The notes under the pieces: model-generated
The model's database searches: none
Told to the model about the DNA's origin: nothing
What the model saw: only the letters and a program-made list of their open reading frames with translations
In this document: positions 1-9,964 of the stretch, one piece after another
How positions within the stretch are numbered: position 1 is the stretch's first letter
Layout: each line of letters starts with the position of its first letter
DNA from: UA16 sp002292325
GTDB lineage: Bacteria; Bacteroidota; Bacteroidia; Flavobacteriales_D; Sanyastnellaceae
Length of the DNA: 64,000 bases
Direction: 5' to 3'
NCBI GenBank assembly: GCA_943788645.1
Contig: CALSRC010000008.1
Span: 1-64,000 of the forward strand
Position numbers and translations under genes: made by a program

Positions 1-1068
1 GCTGACCTCTACGCGCTCCAGGACCAGGCCACTGAGGAGTGGCGGCAGGCGACGGTGATGTACAAAGAAACCACGGTGATCGAAGCCAATCGATTGCATA
101 CCCAGCGTCTTCACGCTTTGGCAATTTGGAATTACCGCAATGCACAGGGCAAACGTGTGGCTCCCGATGCCAGTCCCGTTCCACGCTCTGCGGTGGAGCA
201 CTGGATGGATTCAAGAAACGGTGATCCCTTTGGATTGGCTGGAGCACCGAATGAAGGATCTGCGTGGCAAGGCTACTTGGTCGCAGCTGGAATTTCCTTC
301 CCGATGAAGGAAGAGATCATTAACAAGGCGATGCGATCTGAATTCTCAGATGATTTATTGCTGGGGCCAGAAGCTTTGTCTTGGGAGAGCGATGGATGGG
401 GCGTGGACTTCACAGAGTGGCAACATTTGGAAAATTTACTTCACCGTCTGTCGTCGAGGACCCGACAGCGGTTAGGAGAATTGGAAATGAAGAAGCTATT
501 GGAAGCCATTGAAGAATCTAAGAGCCGTCCTTTTCATCGGGTGCTTTATGCGCTCGGAATTCGACACGTTGGCAGCGAAACAGCAAATTTATTGGCTGAT
601 TATTTCGGTTCAATCGAGGCTTTGCAGCAAGCAACGGAAGAAGAGGTTTTAACCATTCACGGCGTGGGAGCTGAAATCGCACGGAGTGTCAAAGCTTACT
701 TTAGTGACCAAAAATGCCAAACAATCGTTGCTAAATTAAAGGCTCGGAAAGTAAACTTGCGCAACGATGCAGGGCCTTCAAAAGCCTCAGGCAGTGCCTT
801 AGCAGGAAAAACATTTGTCATTACCGGCACCCATCCGGTTGCCAGAGAAGAATTAGCCGCCATCATTCGAGAACATGGGGGAAAAGCTTCGAGTTCGGTC
901 AGTAAGAAAACACATGCATTGGTTGCTGGAGACAAGGCAGGTTCCAAATTGAATAAAGCAGAGGCCCTGGGGATTGAAATTTGGAACTACGCTGACCTTT
1001 TGAAGGCTGTGAGAGCAGATGCCAGCGAAGAAATGGACGGAGAGGATATGAGAAAAAACCATGAGTAA
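1..1068 (+). CDS. LigA-like C-terminal region (HhH + BRCT), 5' end cut by window
   Basis: The frame is open from base 1, so the N-terminus lies outside the window; a GTG at 55 also exists but is probably internal. The second half matches NAD+-dependent DNA ligase closely: the 'RVLYALGIRHVG' helix-hairpin-helix signature (about bases 535-580), a second HhH around 'IHGVGAEIA', then a BRCT domain from 'LAGKTFVITGTHP' through 'SVSKKTHALVAG' and 'AGSKLNKAEALGIEI'. In canonical LigA this part binds DNA around the nick. The first roughly 165 visible residues do not look like LigA: no cysteine tetrad of the zinc finger is present where one is expected, and the 'gfGekSa' hairpin reads 'RLGELEMKK'. It could be a divergent LigA or a paralogue lacking ligase function; the catalytic domain is not visible. 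Its stop overlaps the next gene by 8 bases. Confidence 0.7.
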   Translation, partial: ADLYALQDQATEEWRQATVMYKETTVIEANRLHTQRLHALAIWNYRNAQGKRVAPDASPVPRSAVEHWMDSRNGDPFGLAGAPNEGSAWQGYLVAAGISFPMKEEIINKAMRSEFSDDLLLGPEALSWESDGWGVDFTEWQHLENLLHRLSSRTRQRLGELEMKKLLEAIEESKSRPFHRVLYALGIRHVGSETANLLADYFGSIEALQQATEEEVLTIHGVGAEIARSVKAYFSDQKCQTIVAKLKARKVNLRNDAGPSKASGSALAGKTFVITGTHPVAREELAAIIREHGGKASSSVSKKTHALVAGDKAGSKLNKAEALGIEIWNYADLLKAVRADASEEMDGEDMRKNHE

Positions 1069-1987
1069 AGAGAATCAAATGTCCTTTGCAGCGTTGGACT
1101 TGGAATGCGCAACAAGCGATACAGGCAATATTTGCGAGATCGGACTGGTCATTTTTGAGGGGGGGCAAGAGATCCGTAAATTTCGTTCGCTGGTGCGTCC
1201 AGTTGTTGAGTCATTTGGGGATTGGCAGCGTTGGAATTTTGACTACACCCTCAACGACACACTCAGGGCACCAAGTTTTGCGGATGTTTGGTCCACGGCC
1301 AAATCTTTGATTGGTGATTTGCCCGTTGTAGCTCACAATGCCACAGAGGTAGAATGCAAGCATCTGGGACATGCGTTTTCTTTTCATGGCTTGGACGCGT
1401 TGGATTCCCCGACTTTTTATTGCACGCTCCAACTTGCGCGGGCTCAGTGGCCCGATTTACCCAAACACGGCATAAAATATGTCGCAAAGCATTTTGGTTG
1501 GGAATTGGACCACCACAATCCTGAAAGTGATGCACGCGTTTGTGGATCGATCGTTCAAGAATCATCGATCGATCGAGGAATTACGGATTGGTCAGAATTG
1601 GCAAATTCGATGCGGTTGCATCCCCATCGAATTCCTCAATACCATACCAAATTGTCAGCTTCAACAAAACCAGGAAGAGCTCTTCAGCGTTCCGATTATC
1701 TCCATGAGTTGGTCGCGTGGGAACCAACAGCTGAAATCAAGTCCATCGAATCCGATCAACAATTCGTTTTGAGCGGGTTTGAACAAGCTAGAAAATCCCA
1801 ATTGCGCAAGGCAGGATTGGATAAAGGGCTCGTGTATAAACGTTACCTAAAGGGTGCCATTAATTTTGTGGTTGCGGACGAGCGCATGGGTGCCGCCAAA
1901 TATGCCAAGTGTCAGGCACAGGAGATCCCTATTCTGACGCAAGAACAATTTGAAATGGCGCTTCAAAAATTGGATTCGGTCAATTGA
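1061..1987 (+). CDS. DEDDh-type 3'-5' exonuclease with C-terminal BRCT-like domain
   Basis: A 308-residue protein starting at an ATG inside the end of the LigA-like gene. Residues 8-170 form a DnaQ/epsilon-type exonuclease fold: motif I 'ALDLECAT' supplies D13 and E15, and motif III is 'HNPESDA' (H-x4-D). Motif II 'AHNATEVE' lacks the usual aspartate, so activity may be altered. The last 90 residues resemble a BRCT domain, with 'FVLSGFE', a 'GAINFVVADERMGAAKYAK' core and a final 'ILTQEQF'. Exonuclease plus BRCT proteins of this kind are usually annotated as DNA polymerase III epsilon-like and linked to repair. Overlap with another BRCT gene suggests co-expression in DNA repair (inference). 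Confidence 0.75.
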   Translation: MSKENQMSFAALDLECATSDTGNICEIGLVIFEGGQEIRKFRSLVRPVVESFGDWQRWNFDYTLNDTLRAPSFADVWSTAKSLIGDLPVVAHNATEVECKHLGHAFSFHGLDALDSPTFYCTLQLARAQWPDLPKHGIKYVAKHFGWELDHHNPESDARVCGSIVQESSIDRGITDWSELANSMRLHPHRIPQYHTKLSASTKPGRALQRSDYLHELVAWEPTAEIKSIESDQQFVLSGFEQARKSQLRKAGLDKGLVYKRYLKGAINFVVADERMGAAKYAKCQAQEIPILTQEQFEMALQKLDSVN

Positions 1988-1989
1988 TT

Positions 1990-4001
1990 CTAGCGAAGGA
2001 GTTCAAACGAACCCATCAGCTCTCCGCGCTGCTCCTCTCCACAGACTATGACATACCGAACGCGGTAATAATACGTGCCTTCGGCAACGTTTTCGTCGTT
2101 GATACGGCCGTCCCATTCGACTGGAGCCCCGGTGGATGAAAAGATGGGATCGCCCCACCTGTTGAATATGATCAATTCGTATTGTTCGATGATTGACAGC
2201 AGCGGAAAGTCAGGATTTTCTGCCAAGTACAAAGTCAATCGCTCATTTTTACCGTCTTTGTTGGGGGAAATGACGTTTGGAAATTGAGCTGAACTTGCGT
2301 CAATGGTTGCCTCTGGATCTTGCACAACAACCAGCGAATCCAAACTGCTGCACCCATTTTCTTGAAACGTCACATTCAAATAATAGGTACCTGGTAGCAG
2401 GACAAGCGGTGCTTCTGCACTCCACGGGGAGAAGGGGTTGAGGGCTCCAATTGTCCAAGTCCATTCCAAAATTGATGTGTAACCAAGCGGAGTGATTTCG
2501 ACGCCTTCGACCATCGCCGTTGGCTCCGAACAGGTGAGCGTATCAGCCATTCCGGCATAAACATCAGGTAAGGTGAAGTCAGAACTGATGTCAATGGAGT
2601 TGACCGTCTCGCAACCGCTTTCTGGATGCACGGTCATGATTTCCCAAATCCCACTGGTTTCCGTCCACAATGCCAACGGCTCGTTTATCCAGAAGAACGA
2701 CGCGTTGGGGGGAACGGACCATTGCAGGATCGCATCGGCAGCACTTTCAATGGACAACGCAATGGAATCGTTGAGGCAATTGAGCTGAGAAGAGGAGGCG
2801 ATTATTTCGCTTTCATATGTTCGGAAATCTCCATTTATTTCCACCTCGATGCTATCTCTGCACACGTCGTCATCCGAAACAACCACCAACACGTAATTTC
2901 CGGGCGCATCAATCGTAGCGTTGGGACCGAGGGTTGTGGTGATGTTCCCGCCGTCCTCGGCGATCCAATCGTAGCTAACACCATTGGAATAATTGCTGCC
3001 ACCGATGAGGTCAATAACGGGGTTCAAACAATTCAACGTGAGATTGGGGCTTGCTTCAGCTGTGGCTTCCAATTCGGCTACTTCAACGTAGATGCTGTCT
3101 TGAATGGAATTTTCACAAAATCCGTCATAGGTCACAACATACATGATGGAACTGTCCGGAGTGCACGTTACCGAAGAGCCCGTTGAATCTGTTAAAAAAG
3201 TGCTGGGTTCCCAGATGTAATCCGTTCCAGGTGCGCCAACAACATTCAGTTGTACCGTTCCTCCGGGACAAACCATGGTCTCTGGTCCGGTTGCTAAAAT
3301 GGTCGGAGAAAGGCAAACACTTTGAATGTTGTACGATCCTCCGGTGCTTCCTGTGAAGCCCCAATACACCAGTTCCTGTCCGGAAAAAACAGCATCGATG
3401 AGGTCGACTTGATTGAATAGCCTCAATTCGCAATCGAAATACACCGCGACAATTTGAGCTGCAGGGTCCCAGGTAATGCGCACCGGGTGATCTTCACCGT
3501 CCTCGATGTTGGCACCATTGATGTTGGCTGTGACTGGCCCGCCCAGCCCACTCGGTGGAGCATGGTCCACACTGCCATCTGATATAAACCCAATGTGATC
3601 TTGGACGAGGTCACCGTATTGTCCATTTTGCCAGGTATCGAATTCAATGCCAAAGCTCGGATTGAACCATTGAACCCCAATCCTCCTCCAGTTTGCCCCA
3701 AAGCGGCTGTGCCTACGTCCTGCAAGACAAATACCATTCCATCGGCTCCGCTGGCATCAAGCGTTCCAAAATTCATCGTTAAATTAAGATCGAACGGCTG
3801 ACTTAAATCGAGCAGTTCTGTGTACCAGACCGCTCCATTTTGATTCCCCTGTGACGTTGTAAGTTGGTAGCAGTCGGTACCTGCTTCTTGGGCAGTACCG
3901 TTCAAAAAATAGGATTGTCCAAAAACAGGAGACACGCTAGCGATGGTCCATGTCACAAACAAGGCTTTAATTCGCAAACGATTGGCTTTTAATTTTAGCA
4001 T
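1990..4001 (-). CDS. Secreted L-type lectin-domain protein with gliding-motility (CHU_C) C-terminus, frameshifted
   Basis: Begins with a signal peptide ending near 'SPVFGQ', then a legume (L-type) lectin-like domain with the 'ADGMVFVLQ' and 'FGIEFDTWQNGQYGD' signatures. Ig-like or PKD-like segments rich in 'C-P-G-G-T' type turns follow. The final 90 residues are a CHU_C domain: 'ISPNKDGKNE', 'IIFNRWGDPIF', 'WDG' and 'EGTYYYRV'. CHU_C ends direct export by the type IX secretion system. The frame breaks once near 3668-3676; adding one G restores a continuous lectin domain (GLGFNG then FNPSFG), so a base-calling deletion is likely. The start lies 8 bases after the TonB receptor stop, so the two are probably co-transcribed. 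The ligand is unknown. Confidence 0.8.
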
Positions 4002-4009
4002 GAGTTTGG

Positions 4010-6587
4010 CTAGAATTGAATGCCTATCTTTAGGTTCACTCGTCTGTTAGTCAGATAATTAGGTATGGCGTAGAGACGGCCGTTGACATCTTCAATCCAG
4101 GTGTGATTGATGGTGTTTCGTATACCCAGAATGTTGAAGATTTCCAATGATATAAAGCCAGTCGATCCGCCGGGCACAGCATTCCTTCGGTCAAATAATT
4201 CACGAGAAAATCCGATGTCTACGCGTCGGTAGGTTGGCGTTCTTAATACGTCTTTGTAGCGATCAAAAGAAGGTGGGCCGAACGGCAGTCCGGTTCCAAA
4301 GTACAGACTAACAAGCACTTTGAAAGCCTCATTGCCTGGCATTTCATCTTGAAACAGCAAACTCATATTGAAACGTTGATCGGTTTGTCTGGGAATGAAA
4401 CCTGGTTCAATTTGTATGCTATCGGTGATCTGATTGTTCAGCGTAAAGCCCGCAATGATGGGTTGGCCATCGCTGTTATAGTACTGCCAATACGCATCAT
4501 CATTGAGGTCTTCCTCTGATTTCAGCAGGGACATGCGAAACCAGCTTTGAATTCCATCAATGAATTCGCCGTTGAGCATGAAATCGGCACCTGTTGCATA
4601 TCCCGAACTGTTATTCCGGGCGTAATAGCGCTGACGCACGTTTTCAATTTCATACGGAATGAGGAAGTCCATGTCCTTGTAATAAAGTTCCCCCACCATT
4701 TTAAATGGACGGCCATACATCTCAAAAATCCGGTCCATGCCCAGTACGGCATGTGTGGCTCTTTGTGCGCCTATGTCTGGATTGAGCGTACCGTCAAATC
4801 CTCGCATTTCCCTGTAAAATGCGGGTTGCCAGTACACGCCTCCCGATAGGCTGAAGACCGTTGAAGGCTGGTCGACGGCTTTGAAAGGCTGATATGAGAG
4901 GTGTCCGCGAGGTCCTCCAACGAGTCCGGGATCTCGGGTTTGCTGGTCATTTTTCCACCAATGGCCTCGAATTCCGCCATTGAACTTCCATTGGCCTTGT
5001 GTAGCATCCTTCCAGCGCCAGGTGTTTTGGACAAAGGCTTGGACGCGTTGCGTTTCTATCTGATTGTCCGCTCGAATCACGTCATCCAGTTGGATGACCT
5101 GGTCAGGGCCATCGCCAATGTAGCCGATGCTGTCGCGGGGGTGGGGGGTAATGAATCCAGCTGAGTCGACGAGAGACCATTCAGAGAGGTAATCTTCAAT
5201 GTCTTCTGCTTGCCATTTCACCCCCCATTCTAAAAACCCACGATCTTGTCCCCAAGCACTGGATCCTTTGATAGCGCTGCTGTAAACCGTGGCATACAGC
5301 CGGTTGCGGGCGTGGTTCAAAAACGCGCCGACCCCACGGTTGGCTGTGGCTTCGCCCAGGGCATCAGACCCCAAATCCCGCTCCAATTCATCAAGCCAGT
5401 ACGCTCCGAGGATGTCAAAGGTCTCAGATTCTGCAGTTTGAAACGCAGATGATATCCACGCGTATTCGATGATTTTCAGTGATGTAATTGGCACCAAACG
5501 CTCCGAAACCGGTTTGGTATGACGTCTTTTCTTGGCCATCAAAATAAACGGTGAGACGCAGCGCCTCGTTGATGTTTCCCACATCTGATTCGCGTTTGAT
5601 GGGGTTGAATTGGTACTGATTTTGTCCAAAGATGCCCAGCGCTTCAAATTCCCAAGGACCGTATCCGTCGGGATCCCACGTGATAAAACTTTGCACGTCG
5701 ACATAGCGAGGTTGGTATTCTCCTCCTTCATCTAAAGAGCCCAAGACGTAAGAGTTTATCTCTGTACCGCAATCCGGTATTGATGGTGAATTCTTTGTGA
5801 CCATCGGGACCCGCTGCACTCGCCCAATCCTGTTGGATTTGTGCACCCGAGCAAGCTCGCTGCTAGTCGGGTTTTTCGTTCGTTGGGTTTGCGGTAGCGG
5901 ATATCAAGCACAGAGCTGAGCTTGTCGCCATATTTTGCTTCAAATCCACCGGCGGAAAAGTTGATGGATTCCACCATGTCAGGATTGGGAAAGGACAATC
6001 CTTCCTGTTGGCCTGCACGCACAAGAAAACGGCCGGTAAACCTCAATGTCGTTGACATACACCAAGTTTTCATCGAAGCTTCCACCTCGAACGTTGTAGC
6101 CACTTGAAAGTTCACTATTGAAATTTACTGGAGCTTGAATCAAGAGATCCTCAATGGTTCCGCGGGGAGAAGGAATGCGCGTAGCTACTTTGGGGTCGAT
6201 GCGTTGCACCGGGGCTGAGCGGTCTCCGTCGGCAATGACCTCAGATGCATTCAGGGAAACTCCAGCGCGAAGTCGGACGTTTTTTACGAGTGCATCACCT
6301 GCTTCAAGGATGAAAACTTCGTCTCTCGCTTCAAATCCAACAAATCCGAATCGCACATTCCACACACCAGATCTCAAGGTCAAAAAATACTCGCCTCGGT
6401 TATTTGTGACAACGGCAGCTGATTGTTGATCCATTGGAATGACGGTTGCGCCGGGGAGGGGCATGCCATTGTCATTGGTTACGATGCCTTGAATCGTTCC
6501 TTTTTCTTGAGCGTGCAATGTGCCCGTCGCTAAGAAAGCGAACAGTCCAAGGAATGTCCAAAAGAATCGGAAGGAGAAAATACTCAT
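4010..6587 (-). CDS. TonB-dependent outer-membrane receptor with CarboxypepD_reg domain, multiple frameshifts
   Basis: Signal peptide ending 'ATGTLHAQ', then a carboxypeptidase-regulatory-like domain ('IQGIVTNDNGMPLPGATV', 'FGFVGFEARDE'), a plug domain ('SGYNVRGGSFDENLVYVND', 'FSAGGFEAKYGDKLSSVLD') and a long beta-barrel ending 'NLKIGIQF' with a terminal aromatic residue, as expected for outer-membrane insertion. Such receptors import a bound substrate using TonB energy; the substrate cannot be read from the sequence. At least four frame breaks occur, near 6026-6029 (an AAAA run; three A restore 'RPFLVRAG'), 5855, 5750 and 5455, yet homology continues in another frame each time. That pattern favours sequence errors over decay. 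It overlaps the upstream gene by 4 bases (ATGA). Confidence 0.85.
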
Positions 6588-7222
6588 CGCTTAAGGGACC
6601 CGTTCCGAATGGCATCAATGAATTTAGCCCAAGCAACGGGGCTGAAAACATTCATTGGAGGCAGTTGTCCTTGGTAGTAATTCTGTTGTGCTTGCTGTTG
6701 CATTGTGTAATTGTAGACTTCCGTCCCGTCCCGTCCAACTTCCATGAGGCGGTCATACAGTGCAGCAGCGTCAAGTCGTTCTTGTCCAATGGCATAAGCA
6801 TCCGGAGACAGCTGCAATTGAAGGAATTCTTCTTTGAAACGTTCCTTGGTAGGCCATGGATAAATGAAGGCTTGTTCCAGTGCAACCGTATCTCGGCCTA
6901 ACGGTTGGACCACATTCATGCGTGGAAGCTCCAAATCAGTGGGTACCGAAAATGCTTGCGTCAGATAACCAATGGATGAAACGGTTAGGGTGTCACCAGC
7001 CAATGCTGGAATGCTGAAAAATCCATTCACATCGGTCATGGTTCCCCTCAAATCCCGGGCTCGAAAAACGGTAGCAAATGCGAGGGGAGCGAGGGAGTCT
7101 CCTGTGACCACCATTCCGCTGATTTGAACCACTTCCACTGCTTGTTCGACAGCAAGTGTGTCTTGTCCATAAGCTGAGGGGATGCTAGAAAGTAAGAGGC
7201 CTATCAAAAGGAAACGTCGCAT
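6584..7222 (-). CDS. Carboxypeptidase-regulatory-like domain protein
   Basis: A 212-residue exported protein with a signal peptide ending 'SSIPSAYGQ'. Residues 33-105 are a CarboxypepD_reg-like beta-sandwich: 'ISGMVVTGDSLAPLAFATV', 'GTMTDVNGFFSIPALAGD' and 'SSIGYLTQ'. This domain normally forms the N-terminus of Bacteroidota TonB receptors; here it stands alone with a helical, Gln-rich tail ('QQQAQQNYYQGQ'). Translational coupling to the receptor (ATGA overlap) suggests that the two proteins work together at the outer membrane. No enzyme motif is visible. Confidence 0.75.
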   Translation of the reverse strand: MRRFLLIGLLLSSIPSAYGQDTLAVEQAVEVVQISGMVVTGDSLAPLAFATVFRARDLRGTMTDVNGFFSIPALAGDTLTVSSIGYLTQAFSVPTDLELPRMNVVQPLGRDTVALEQAFIYPWPTKERFKEEFLQLQLSPDAYAIGQERLDAAALYDRLMEVGRDGTEVYNYTMQQQAQQNYYQGQLPPMNVFSPVAWAKFIDAIRNGSLKR

Positions 7223-7258
7223 GAGGTCAAGGTAAGGCGAAGAGGTAAAAGGCCCAAG

Positions 7259-8860
7259 TTAAGAGGCCTGTGCGGTTTTGAATTCAGACGTAAAGTGAAA
7301 GGTCAAGTCGGGATAGTTGCTAATTTCCATGTCCAAAAGGAACTTAGAAGGAGCCAAGAAAACATCATTTCCATCCTTGTCTTTTACCATTTCGGTGCCC
7401 TTGATGCGTTTGAATTCTTCGAGCTTCTTTTCGTCTTCACTAACGATCCAACACGCTTTATAGTATTTCTTCGCTTGAAATTCACATTTCGCACCGTATT
7501 CATGCTCTAGACGGTATTGAATCACCTCGAACTGCAGCTCACCGACCGTTCCTACAATTTTGCGGTTTCCCAATTCTCGAACGAACAACTGAGCGACCCC
7601 TTCATCGGTCAATTGCTGAATGCCTTTTTCGAGTTGCTTGCTTTTCATTGGGTCTTTGTTGACCAGCTCTTTGAAAATTTCTGGAGAGAAACTCGGTATT
7701 CCACGAAATTGCATGTCTTCTCCTTCTGTCATTGTATCTCCAATTTTGAAGGTGCCGGTATCATACAATCCCACTACATCACCGGGCCAAGCTTCATCAA
7801 CGAGGTTTTTGTCCTGCGCTAGAAACGTCGCTGGATTGGCAAACTTCAGTTTCTTTTGAAGGCGGGTATGAGTGAAGAAGGTATTTCGTTTGAACTGGCC
7901 GCTGCACACGCGCATGAACGCGATGCGATCCCGGTGACGCGGATCGATGTTGGCGTGTATTTTGAAAATGAATCCGGTAAACTTGGGCTCGGTGGGTACC
8001 ACTTCACGCACATCGGTCGAACGAGGCCGGGGGTCTGGAGCGATTTCAATGAAGGTGTCGAGCATCTCTTGAATCCCGAAGTTGTTCACTGCACTGCCAA
8101 AGAAGACTGGAGCTAGCTCCCCTTCGAGGTAAGGCGAAGCGTCCCACTCTTCATAGACTCCTTCAATCAATTCAACATCCTTGCGGAGCTGTTCAGCATG
8201 TTCTGTTGTCACCAAATCATCGAGCAAAGGATCTGCGATGTCCTCTATGGACAACACTTCTTTGGCGATTTTGGTCTTGTCGGGGTTGAAGAGCCGAAGT
8301 TCTTTTTGATACAAACTGTACACCCCTTTGAACGATTGTCCTCCACTGATTGGCCAACTGAGCGGTCGAACTTGGATTTGGAGCTTTTCTTCTAATTCAT
8401 CCAACAAATCGAACGGATCTTGACCCTCTAAATCCATCTTGTTGATGAAAACAATGACGGGGGTGTTCCGCATGCGACAGACTTCCATGAGTCGCTCTGT
8501 TTGGGCTTCTACACCTTTCACACAATCCACGACCAAAATAACACTGTCGACCGCAGTTAACGTGCGGTAAGTGTCTTCCGCAAAGTCACGGTGACCCGGC
8601 GTATCAAGCAGGTTGATGAGACGATCCTTGTAATGAAAAGCCATGACCGAAGTAGCGACAGATATCCCTCTTTGTCGTTCGATTTCCATGAAATCAGAAG
8701 CTGCAGTCTTGGTGATTTTATTGTTTTTCACCGCACCAGCGGTTTGGATGGCTCCGCCAAATAACAAGAATTTCTCGGTGAGTGTCGTCTTGCCCGCGTC
8801 GGGGTGGCTGATGATGGCGAAGGTTCGACGCCGTTTGATTTCTTCTTGTATCGTACCCAT
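7259..8860 (-). CDS. prfC: Peptide chain release factor 3 (RF3)
   Basis: A 533-residue translational GTPase that recycles RF1/RF2 from the ribosome after termination. G1 'SHPDAGKTT' lies at residues 18-26, switch II is 'DTPGH', G4 is 'NKMD', and the RF3-specific 'ERQRGISVATSVM' and 'RPLSWPI' segments are present. Length matches the family (about 530). It lies 12 bases after the glycosyltransferase gene, on the same strand, and the frame is intact. The housekeeping role seems unrelated to its cell-surface neighbours. Confidence 0.95.
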   Translation of the reverse strand: MGTIQEEIKRRRTFAIISHPDAGKTTLTEKFLLFGGAIQTAGAVKNNKITKTAASDFMEIERQRGISVATSVMAFHYKDRLINLLDTPGHRDFAEDTYRTLTAVDSVILVVDCVKGVEAQTERLMEVCRMRNTPVIVFINKMDLEGQDPFDLLDELEEKLQIQVRPLSWPISGGQSFKGVYSLYQKELRLFNPDKTKIAKEVLSIEDIADPLLDDLVTTEHAEQLRKDVELIEGVYEEWDASPYLEGELAPVFFGSAVNNFGIQEMLDTFIEIAPDPRPRSTDVREVVPTEPKFTGFIFKIHANIDPRHRDRIAFMRVCSGQFKRNTFFTHTRLQKKLKFANPATFLAQDKNLVDEAWPGDVVGLYDTGTFKIGDTMTEGEDMQFRGIPSFSPEIFKELVNKDPMKSKQLEKGIQQLTDEGVAQLFVRELGNRKIVGTVGELQFEVIQYRLEHEYGAKCEFQAKKYYKACWIVSEDEKKLEEFKRIKGTEMVKDKDGNDVFLAPSKFLLDMEISNYPDLTFHFTSEFKTAQAS

Positions 8861-8872
8861 TAGAGCGCGAAT

Positions 8873-9964
8873 TTACGATGGAGATGAGCGAAGGTTGTCT
8901 AACAAACGACTCCACTTTTTTAAAGCGGCGGATTTTTGAAATTGTTCCACATGGGATGGCTCCGCAATGGGCCAATTTTCATGGTCATTCAGTTCTCTTG
9001 CCAAAGCAACTGAATCGTTCACCGAAAAAAGAACGCCGGCCTCACCGTTCCTCAGCAATTCGGGGGTCCCACCGGCTCGAGTTCCTATGACGGGAAGGCC
9101 ACGAGCCATTGCTTCGATGGTCACCATTCCAATGGTTTCGGACACGCTGCACATGGCGTAAGCATCGCATGCGTCATATGCGGTCCGTAAATCTCGAGCG
9201 GGAGAATGCCAATGAACCCGATCGGCTATGCCCAAATTGTCGGCGTGAAGCTGCAACGCTCTGCGTTCGTCGCCCTTTTCGTTCGGAGTGTTTTCGCCGA
9301 TCAGCAAGGCATTCCAATTTTGTCCTTCTGGCTGAGCCAGAGCGTCCAGTAAGGTGCGCTGCCCCTTCAAAGGATCGAGGCGACCAAAGAGTCCAACGAC
9401 ATGAGCATCTGGGGGTAAGTTCCACTGACGGCGAAGGCTTTCTTTGCTCTGCTGCTGCGGTTCGAACCACGCTGTCTCGAGGGCAAGCGGGATCACAATA
9501 ATGCGGTTGGCCTGAATGAACGTATTTTGAATCGCTTGTTTTCGCAGTTGCTCGAGTGGAGCAACCCACGCGTCAATTTGGCCAAAACGCCACGCATGCC
9601 AAGGCTTTTTTTTAGGAAAGGGGATCTGCATTCCTTGATGAAATAAAAGCCGTGTTTTGATCTTTCGGACGGCTCCGCTGCACATGCTCAGGTCCCGAGG
9701 ATCTCGAATCCACAGCACATCCGTCTGGCTTCGATTGAGATGTTGCCGAAGGGCAAAAGAGGCACGCCAAGGGTAATGGCGGGGCTGTCGCGGGATGAAA
9801 CGAAGGGCTTGATCAAGCTTTGCAGCTTCTCTGGCGAGGGCGGTTCCAGCGACGCAGTTGACTTCAACCTCATGACCTGCTTCCTGCATCCATCGCGCAT
9901 AGCGGAGGAGATTTTGCTCCAAACCTCCCCATCCTGAGGAACTTGATAAGAAGCAAATTTTCAT
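8873..9964 (-). CDS. Glycosyltransferase family 4 protein
   Basis: A 363-residue GT-B fold enzyme. The N-terminus 'ICFLSSSSGWGGLEQNLL' is the usual acceptor-domain start with a Gly-rich loop. The C-terminal half has 'VVGLFGRLDPLKGQRTLLDAL', 'YAMCSVSETIGMVTIEAMA' and 'GLPVIGTRAGGTPELL', the E-x7-E region that binds the nucleotide-sugar donor in GT4 enzymes. It is cytoplasmic, and donor and acceptor are unknown. It overlaps the SDR gene by 4 bases (ATGA), so the two are probably coupled, perhaps in polysaccharide or glycolipid synthesis. Confidence 0.85.
   Translation of the reverse strand: MKICFLSSSSGWGGLEQNLLRYARWMQEAGHEVEVNCVAGTALAREAAKLDQALRFIPRQPRHYPWRASFALRQHLNRSQTDVLWIRDPRDLSMCSGAVRKIKTRLLFHQGMQIPFPKKKPWHAWRFGQIDAWVAPLEQLRKQAIQNTFIQANRIIVIPLALETAWFEPQQQSKESLRRQWNLPPDAHVVGLFGRLDPLKGQRTLLDALAQPEGQNWNALLIGENTPNEKGDERRALQLHADNLGIADRVHWHSPARDLRTAYDACDAYAMCSVSETIGMVTIEAMARGLPVIGTRAGGTPELLRNGEAGVLFSVNDSVALARELNDHENWPIAEPSHVEQFQKSAALKKWSRLLDNLRSSPS

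Noticed and set aside
2626..3186. A 186-codon plus-strand frame opposite the lectin-CHU_C gene
   Set aside because: It overlaps well-supported coding sequence on the minus strand and has no recognisable motif.
9174..9569. A 131-codon frame opposite the glycosyltransferase gene region
   Set aside because: Arg/Ser-rich, motif-free and fully inside the GT4 gene; shadow frame.
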